Shown: in pieces, positions 56,625 through 64,000 of the stretch | How positions within the stretch are numbered: position 1 is the first letter of the stretch | How the letters are laid out: the number at the start of each line of letters is the position of its first letter | Assembly (NCBI GenBank): GCA_010094045.1 | Contig: ML986654.1 | Span: forward strand, 124,001-188,000 | DNA length: 64,000 nucleotides | Reading direction: 5' to 3' | DNA from: Lojkania enalia | Lineage: Eukaryota > Ascomycota > Dothideomycetes > Pleosporales | Made by a program: the position numbers and the translations under genes | Notes under the pieces: model-generated | What the model was told of the DNA's origin: nothing | What the model saw: the letters and a program-made list of their open reading frames with translations, nothing else | Databases searched by the model: none

Positions 56625-56988
56625 CAGAATAGACTTAACTAGAATGTCAAGTCGATGTGAAAAATAGACATGTTGTGAACAACTGCTCACGCATCACACA
56701 GATCACGATCCTCAAAACATGCAAGCATAGCGCATATAATCTATCCCACTTGCGCCGACCATGCAATCCTCTCCTCGCTACTAATCGATACACACAATTC
56801 CCTAGACAGATGTTCCTCATGGCCATTTAACGACGAATGAGCAAATTCTCCCGACCCTATGCCTAATGCCACAGTTTACCCTCTCGTGTATCGTACACCC
56901 CCACCACCAAATTTTCATCTATTTCGTCCATCCATTCATCATGAAATCCGTGACAAGGACAAAAATGTACCCATGCGTGGTCTCGTCT
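56625..56988. other. Convergent 3' intergenic region
   Basis: About 360 bases between the 3' end of the cyclodeaminase-like gene (plus) and the last exon of the Blm10 gene (minus). No gene or structured element is seen. It should contain both polyadenylation regions. Confidence 0.5.
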
Positions 56989-59900
56989 CTATGCAAAGTA
57001 GCTCTTCCACAGCACGCCTTCCAGATCTTCTAGTTGCTCTTGCTCAAACGCCTGCTCATATATTAGTTATTATTGCATTGAATGGTTTGGAAGATTTCTT
57101 ACCTTAACATCAACGTGCCAAGTATCCTGCCTCGTCTTCTTGAAGTCTGCGAGGATGCTCTTCACGCTCTTGCCTACTGTCCCCGAGTCCGCCGCGGCCT
57201 TTCGTGCCAACGTCGCAAGCACATCGGGCAACCATGCCGGTGGCGGGCTCATGTACGGGAAAGCCTGGATCAACGCACCCAAACCAAGTACAGCGGCATG
57301 TCGGGTCAGGATGAGCTTGTTGTGCTCCGGTGTCGGAGTGCCTGGGATACGACGCTTCGGAAGGGGATTCTTCGCCAACATATCCGTAAATTCGACCTTC
57401 AAGGACTCGACCATACGCGTGCGCAAGCCCACAGGGGAGCAGCGAATCATGCCAGAGAGCGTAGTTGCAGCCCCCATACGGACTTCTAGCTGGACATCTC
57501 CCAACATGGCAGACACGCAATCGAAGATATCGAGCTGCTGTTTCTCCGACATCAGAAACAGTCTTCGGAAATAGATGACCTGTATGTTGATTAAAATACG
57601 AAGGCGTTGATGCCAAGATGTTGCATTGCGACCAATGCGGATCAGGGCGGTGATGAATTCAGTATCTTCGCCTTTTCGATGCGGAATGTTAGGCAAATGG
57701 CGGAAGACACGATAGGCGAGCGATTGTAGTTCAGGGTCTTCTTTGATGTCCATCATATGCAGAAGCTGCTCTGTGAAGACATCGGGGAAGAATTTGACGA
57801 GCTGGGTGCATTCATACGAAGACAAGGTTGTGTCAAGCCAGAGAAGAACAGTCTTGCCACCTGATGTATAGGAGGATGGGGTCTGTTGTCCGGCGGGTCG
57901 TTCCTGACGCCACTTTTCAAGACGACCAAAGACGGTGGTGATTGTGTTTGAAAATTCTTCCGTCGGTTCGTACGGTCGGAGACCAATGGACGAGGCTTCC
58001 TTCTGCGTCTTCATAAGAGTTACGACATCTCTATATGATTCATGGTATCGCGTTCGGTAAATACTTGCAATAGTTTGCCCCATTGCTTCGCGGACACCCT
58101 TGTACGGATGGTCGAGGTGTTGCATAAAATTCTCTAGAATTGGCTTCTCTAGCTGGAAGTGCCAGCCACCATCGAGAATGGCTTGTTGGAGCATATGGAT
58201 CTTTGAGCTTTCCTTGAAAGCGGCGTTCGAGTTCATGTCAAGACGGTAGCTGGACAACCAATCAATAAAGGGCCAATTCCGCCTCGGATCTTTGGATTGC
58301 AGAACAACATGCAAGAAGGTTGTCCAGTAGCCATTATTCTCAGGCGTGAGGCCATCCTGGAATATACCTCGGATGACTGGGAAAACATACTCCCACACCT
58401 GTTGGCGATGCTCGGGGCGAAGGTCGGGTGCGCATGATAGCAGAGCGCCCATGATTTCGGCCGTGGCTCGGTGTTGATGCTTGTCGCTTCCATCTCCATA
58501 CACAGACTGAGTGAGGTCTTTGATATCTTCAAACGTGGCAACTGCAAGACCGCAGAAGACCAGCTCGAAAGCGTGCGTAAGCATCATCGCACTTGACATG
58601 CGGAAACGATCAGCGCCTGAATCACGCGGCTCTTGCTTCATGTAGGCGAAATATGTGGAGAACCAAGAGCGATCCAGGAGCTTTCCAATCTTCTTGCGGA
58701 CATCAACCTCGACCTCATCGTACGCGAGCGGTGGAGGGTTCGGTAAGAAGGCTGGCATAGTTTTGTTCCATACTAGCCAACCAGGATAGTCAAAGTCGAC
58801 ATAATACTTAGCCTCCGGCTTCGCAAAGCTGGCCAAGTGCTCTTCGGTCCAGTCTGGATCATCTGCCCTTGTGGGAACCGTGATCTTATCGGGGAGCTCC
58901 TCTTCGCCAAGGAGATACTTCTCATAGCTATGGCCGGTGAGAGCTCGAGTCTGAATAACCGCGAAAAGACCAACCAGTGCGCCAGCGTACAGCCCTCGGA
59001 GGCTAGGATGAGGATCAATGGAGCCTTTCGCAACTAGATCGATCATCTCATCTGAAGCGATTGTGTCGTACCTCATCCCGAGGTTGACAATAATGGGCGC
59101 GGTGCGACTGACCTTTTTCCAATGAGCAGTCTTGCTGATCTCGACGAGCTCCTTAGAAAGATCAGATTTCCTTCCTTCGATCCGAGCCCTCTTAGACTTA
59201 ATGTATTCTTTTCGTTTGGTGACCTTCGCCTGCACTGTCTGCTCTTCGCTTGCCTCAATCACATAAGCAATAGCCTCGACAACCTCTTTGTCCATTATCA
59301 CCATCCGCTCTAGGGCTTTGCCCATGTCCATGACTTGGAACGTAGCGTTTGTAGCAAGTTTCTGTACAGATGGCTTGTCGGCGCCCGTGACTTCAATGAA
59401 GGCTTTAATCAAGGTTGGTGTAAACCTCCAATCGCGGCTAATGGTCTTTGCCAGACTGCCGAAAAGTAAGGAGAACATCGCCCCTTTAATTCGAGGATAG
59501 TCGCTCTCCCCAACTGCCTTTTCCAATGTCTGGAGAAGAGGCGGGATGACAAGAGGACGCGCACCGAGGATGCACTTAACAGCCGATTCGTTCGCAGTCT
59601 GCGCCGTCCGTCGAATGTCGGTGTACAAAGAAACGCTGGACTCTGCAAGATCAAGTAGAAGCAATTTATCTATATCTGTCTTTGGTCGAGGGTTGGCGTT
59701 ATGCCGCAAACGCTGTAGGTGATATACATTGGCGCGACGGACAAGCAGAGGCCTAGGATACTCCTTCCTAAGACCGCTGAACTTGAATGGCCCAACGTCG
59801 ACGCTAAGAAGCCTAGTGACTCTATCAAGAACGTGGGCTGATCGCTCAATACCGACGTCGATGAAGTAGGATCGATAGGCATTGTACAAGGCGTTGAAGC

Positions 59901-62900
59901 ATGGAACGTCATCTTCCTGATTTTTGTTCAAGAATTGGTGCACATCATGTAATGTCTTTCCAATCTTATAACGCAGATCATGAATGAGCTTGTAGGTGCT
60001 CCCCTCCCGTTGCAAAGGATAGCCTGTATTGTATTGGAACGTAGGCTTGACCTCTTCATCCTCTGCTTCGCCGAGACCTGCATCGTCGTCAATACCTTCA
60101 GTATCCATAGCATCAGGATCCGATTCGGCATCGATATCCGTGGCCGCACCATATTCAACGAGATCATGCCTCGAATCAAATAGCACTGAGATGCCTGAAA
60201 GAAGAAGCCTCAGAAGAACCAAGTTCCTAGATACTTCATCCGACCAATCCTTACCGGTCCCATCGCGCTTGATCGGGGGATCGGGGCTGCAGAGTGATAG
60301 CAGAGAGTTGATTGCATGTGTAGACTGCGCTTCAAACAGTTTTACCGCAAACTCAATCTCTTCGGGACTGGGGGTATGCCATTTAACATTTAACTTCTTT
60401 GGATCGATAAGCCTGCCCCATGAGTCTGTAGTCAGCCCAGCCTCTAACTCCTCTGCTTCGTAGATAGAGTGGTCGATTGTGTATGTCACTGTTACGTTAA
60501 GAAGGAGGTGGTGGATGAAGTTAGACACGTGCACGGTAGGGACGCCCCTACATTTCCGCTGCATATACTCGGCGATGTCGAAGAGCTCGTCTTTCCAAGC
60601 CAACACAGCATCACCGACGTGCACTACGCACATACTCAAAAGGCCAATATTCCAGACAAGTGCTCTATCTCTCGGAAGTACGTCAGAGCCTGTCGTTCGT
60701 GTGGATCCCGCCCCATTATCGTCTATTTCGGTCCTAATGCCAGCAAGAAGATGTGGCAGGAGACGCTTAAGAGATTTCTCGGGGCTGATTTTAACAAGAC
60801 CAGCGCAAATAAACGCCATGGCATCTTTGGCCTGATGAATCACATGGTTGGTGATGAAGTTTGCAATCTTGTCAAGAGCAATGTCAAAAAGCTCAGGAGA
60901 CAGCGCCGAGAGAAGAGGCGTGAAAGCGGCGGGCAGTGTATTAACCACAGTCTCCTCAGGAGACCCGCTCCGCACCCTGGAAGCATCTGGCAAATTTTCT
61001 AGGAGCGTAAACACGCGACCAAGAAATGATATCAAGAACTCGGCAAGCCCAGTTGTTGAGGACCGTAGGATCATTTCTTCCTCATGATCGCTGAGCTCTT
61101 TCTCATAGTCGATCTCGATATCGCCGCCGGCATTTTCTAGCCGGTCAACTTGTTCTGTGATCCATCGTACAGCTAAGCTAGTATCAGTATCGGTGTCTTC
61201 CATTGGTGTCTCCGTTCCACTTGCAGGGGCTCTGCCGCTGACAATCTTGCTTTCTTTGGCAAGGTCGTGGAACGGCACCATGTAACAAACGCCTTGGATG
61301 TAAGACAGGGTATGAATTGTCTTATCCAAGTCGTTGGCATCGATGCCGGGTAGTGCAAGCCCCAAGACAGAAGTGACGTGACACCGGTAACCTTTTGTCC
61401 TCGTCATAATCTTCGACAGCATGTGCAACGCTCGGATCGACGATATTGTGCGGTGGACCTCGACCAAACCCTGCATTGCGGGGTAGATCCGCTGAAGTGC
61501 ACCAGGAAGAATCAGATTTGGCTCCAAATATGCCAGGTATTGAAGTGTCGATAGGGCAAAGTTAACCGCCGTGCCACTCTTTGCAAAAATGCCCATAAAA
61601 GTTACGTCGCGTAGGCATAATACGAGTCGCCGTTTCATAGCATCGTTCAGCTTACGGTCTTCTAGCACCTCCATCTCGCCACTTCGCTCCCGATTCCAAC
61701 GCATGACGAAAAAGTCTGCCAAATAGTACGCAAGTTGCGCCAGTGTCTTGGTCCAGCTTCCCGAGTTTGAAGGATGGTAGAAGGTCTCAATTGCCTGGAT
61801 AAGTCCTTCAAGCTTGCTGAATACCGAGTCCGAATTGTCCATACACGCTGGTGACATGGACATGACTATCCAGCGTGCAATATGGTGGGAAGTCGGGTGC
61901 TTCCGCTGGTCACGATCGAGCATGACAGCTAGGCCAGCACCCAAGTCGACCGTGCTGCTATAGGGTGACGTTGCTTGGCCAACAGGAATCTCGAGTAATC
62001 GCAGAGCCGCCGTAAATATGAGCGAGCACTGCTCTCCCGTAAAGATCCCATACTCCGACCAAGCGACGTGGGAGGCGCCCAAGTTCTCCCGAGCGAGTCT
62101 CGAAACTATGTCGATAAAGTGCATGTCAAACAGTTTCGATCGATTCACCAAAGACCACAGATGAAAGAACGTGGGCAGATAGTTTTGCGGTTGCAAGTCT
62201 GACCTATCCTCTGGAGGAGGATTTGTGGGGAGCAGCAAATTAAGCAAGCCCACCACAACGTACGCGCCTTCACTAAAGGATGTACTAAAGAAAGGCAAAA
62301 TCTCCTCAAACATGGCTGGTATATCATTCGGGTCAAAGAAGATTTGAGCGAAGGTGCACATTTTGGTTAGGGTACGGATGTTGCGCTTCACATTCGGTGG
62401 GTTTGCCCCGCCGGACTCTGATGGGAGGACGAAAAGCTTCAGCTCGTGGTACAACGGCCTCCAGTCCAAATACAAGTCTTTGCCAGGGCGAAGGTAGTGC
62501 TTTCGTCTAATTGAACGGATTAGCCAACTGTTATGCCAACGCAAGGTGGTGTGGGGGGACTGACTTTGTCAAGACCATGAACATGCTCGCGAAGCGTTCC
62601 GCAACCAGATAATCCAGCCCCGGGGCAAGCGCGAGCTCGTAATAGAGCTTCACCAGCTTGATCCTGGTGACAGTGGGAAGGTCGAACTTGAGCGACAGCC
62701 ATCCGCGAATCTCGCGCGTCCAGTGCACCGCGCCTGGGGCGAAGTCACCCGCAGACACTGCGATGTAGAGGTGCTTCAAGCATGTCTTCAGATTGTCTTC
62801 TCTCTCTGCTTGTCCCTCCGTCTTATAAGGCAGGTATTTGAAGTAGGGGAAGGTCCGTGGGCGGGAGCGGCTCTGTTTGTCCACGTCGAGACCGTTAGCA

Positions 62901-63013
62901 TTGCCGTTGGCGTGGCGCCAATCGTCTCCGGGTGAAGTCGCACGGGACGTATCAGGCGCGGAGCCCGCATCGAGGGCGGACATGAGCTGTGATATCCGCT
63001 CGTTGCCCGCCAT
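56989..63013 (-). CDS. blm10: Proteasome activator Blm10/PA200
   Basis: Three exons, 63,013-62,565, 62,506-57,103 and 57,051-56,989, give 1971 residues. Intron 1 is 58 nt with acceptor CAATTAG, chosen because it yields MFMVLTKRKHYLRPGKDL; a nearer AG at 62,528 would make a 37-nt intron and add seven residues. Intron 2 is 51 nt. The last exon encodes only 20 residues ending KSYFA, the HbYX-type tail by which Blm10 docks into the alpha-ring pocket and opens the 20S gate. The body is a HEAT-repeat solenoid with a conserved middle (KYYVDFDYPGWLVWNKTMPAF) and the conserved C-terminal DUF3437-like region (SPPPAWLPDVLATLARKA). Blm10 promotes ATP-independent degradation and proteasome assembly in nucleus and cytosol. 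Confidence 0.94.
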
Positions 63014-64000
63014 GACGACGGAGGGAGGGAGGAGGGTCGAGACAGGTTTAAGGTGCAGAAGGCGGGCGCTCGAAGCAGACGGTCATCCAAAAAATAGCTA
63101 GCAATGCGCGGTGGGTTGCCGTCAACGATTTTTGTGCCGCTATTGCCAGTTAGCATGGATTGTTCTGTGAGTGAAAGGCTGGATGTCGGCGACGAGCTAT
63201 CCACACGACACGAGGCGACGGGCACACTTGCCCTGGGATCAGAACGGCGAGCGGGTGCTGCAGCTCGCTGTTGGTGGGAGTCTTGTAGGTGGAATACAGT
63301 GGATCCAGTAATTGCGGCGTGGATGTAGGGGAGGCTCGAGCAGTGGTTCATGTGCTGTATGTGGGTAGCGGAAGGGTGATGGTGGCCGGGGACAATGCGA
63401 GGCGTGTGGAGGAGCTATGACCTATCCCACGCACCTGAGGGCTGGGCAGCTCCGTGACTCCCTACGTGACTGACCGGCGTGCGGGTGGGCCGGATTAGAC
63501 TGCTGCTCACTGACTACGCAAGACAGCTATTCACCTAGGGCCAGGACGATTATTATTGCGAGCCCGCTCTTGTTCGGCTCAGACAGCGGGCAAGACGGAG
63601 GCGAATTTGCTGCGACGTAGGCGCAGGTGCGGTCGGTCCTTTATCACCGGAGTCCGCCCCAGGCATTAGCAGACACGCAATTCACTGTGCTGTAGGCACG
63701 ACGGGTACGCCATCCGCCCTAATAATACTCTTTCTCGTGACCAAAAGAGTATTTACTACTTCTAGCGCGATTACTACAGTACCGGTCCAACGGCCAGGAA
63801 CAACACCCTTGCCATTTTCATCATCTTCTAGCATACCTAGAAGACCTTGAATCTTGATGGTCATAGTGTACTCTAGTTGAAACCCTCTTCATTTCCACGC
63901 CGGTATGTACCACTTACGATTCATCATTCGCCCGTCTCCATTTTCTGAACGCGCTTCGGGCACTTCTCTTGTTCCTCACTTCATCATGCGCCTGTTTAAT
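63014..64000. other. Upstream of Blm10 and window end
   Basis: About 990 bases. The left part, GC-rich, is the Blm10 promoter region. A 60-codon minus-strand frame at 63,682-63,864 starts MTIKIQGLLGMLEDDEN but has no recognisable domain and could be noise or part of a gene beyond the window. No other feature is supported. Confidence 0.45.

Noticed and set aside
41537..63013. A ubiquitin/proteasome gene cluster (Cdc4, BRAP2-like, Blm10)
   Set aside because: These are single-copy housekeeping genes separated by unrelated genes and on different strands; the proximity is most likely chance.
63682..63864. 60-codon minus-strand frame near the window end
   Set aside because: No recognisable domain and too short; it could belong to a gene outside the window but cannot be supported here.

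Overview
The window looks like a nuclear contig of a filamentous ascomycete (Pezizomycotina). Most introns are about 50 nt with GT..AG ends and CTAAC/CTGAC-like branch sites. The genes recognised are typical fungal ones: Hop1, Cdc4, Blm10, Gpi18, eL8, Avt3-like and BRAP2/Etp1. The transposon-rich end carries a saturated repeat-induced point mutation (RIP) pattern. I could not resolve the class or species from sequence alone.

Region 1 to about 14,450 is a very AT-rich compartment in which CA and TG dinucleotides are almost gone and ATG codons are nearly absent. It holds two decayed Ty3/Gypsy chromodomain retrotransposons arranged head to head as a giant imperfect palindrome (arms 1-5,645 and 5,978-11,624, axis near 5,812). 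More RIP-mutated sequence and a 755-base assembly gap follow. Base composition returns to normal at about 14.45 kb. The first thing beyond that border is a wrecked GH72 glucanosyltransferase pseudogene on the minus strand.

Region 17.3-24.6 kb has four intact genes: a secreted, probably GPI-anchored PLC-like phosphodiesterase, a small secreted protein, a polytopic membrane protein, and a vacuolar amino-acid transporter that shares a divergent promoter region with it. Region 24.6-27.6 kb is gene-poor. It contains a DUF6594-type pseudogene and a 172-bp foldback repeat whose arm recurs near 14.2 and 16.6 kb.

Region 27.6-64 kb is ordinary gene-rich sequence: a 1000-aa disordered protein, meiotic HORMA protein Hop1 (with a GC-AG intron), SCF subunit Cdc4, BRAP2/Etp1-type RING ligase, a stand-alone diaphanous GBD/FH3 protein, a Ser/Thr-rich secreted protein, Gpi18, ribosomal protein eL8, an ornithine-cyclodeaminase-like protein and the proteasome activator Blm10. 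Neighbours are not functionally linked in any operon-like way. A loose theme is ubiquitin/proteasome function (Cdc4, BRAP2, Blm10) and GPI/cell-surface biology (Gpi18, the PLC-like protein, the GH72 relic), but that is probably chance. Exon boundaries were derived by hand from frame continuity and splice signals. I found no convincing tRNA, rRNA, CRISPR array or secondary-metabolite cluster, and no clear new multigene system.
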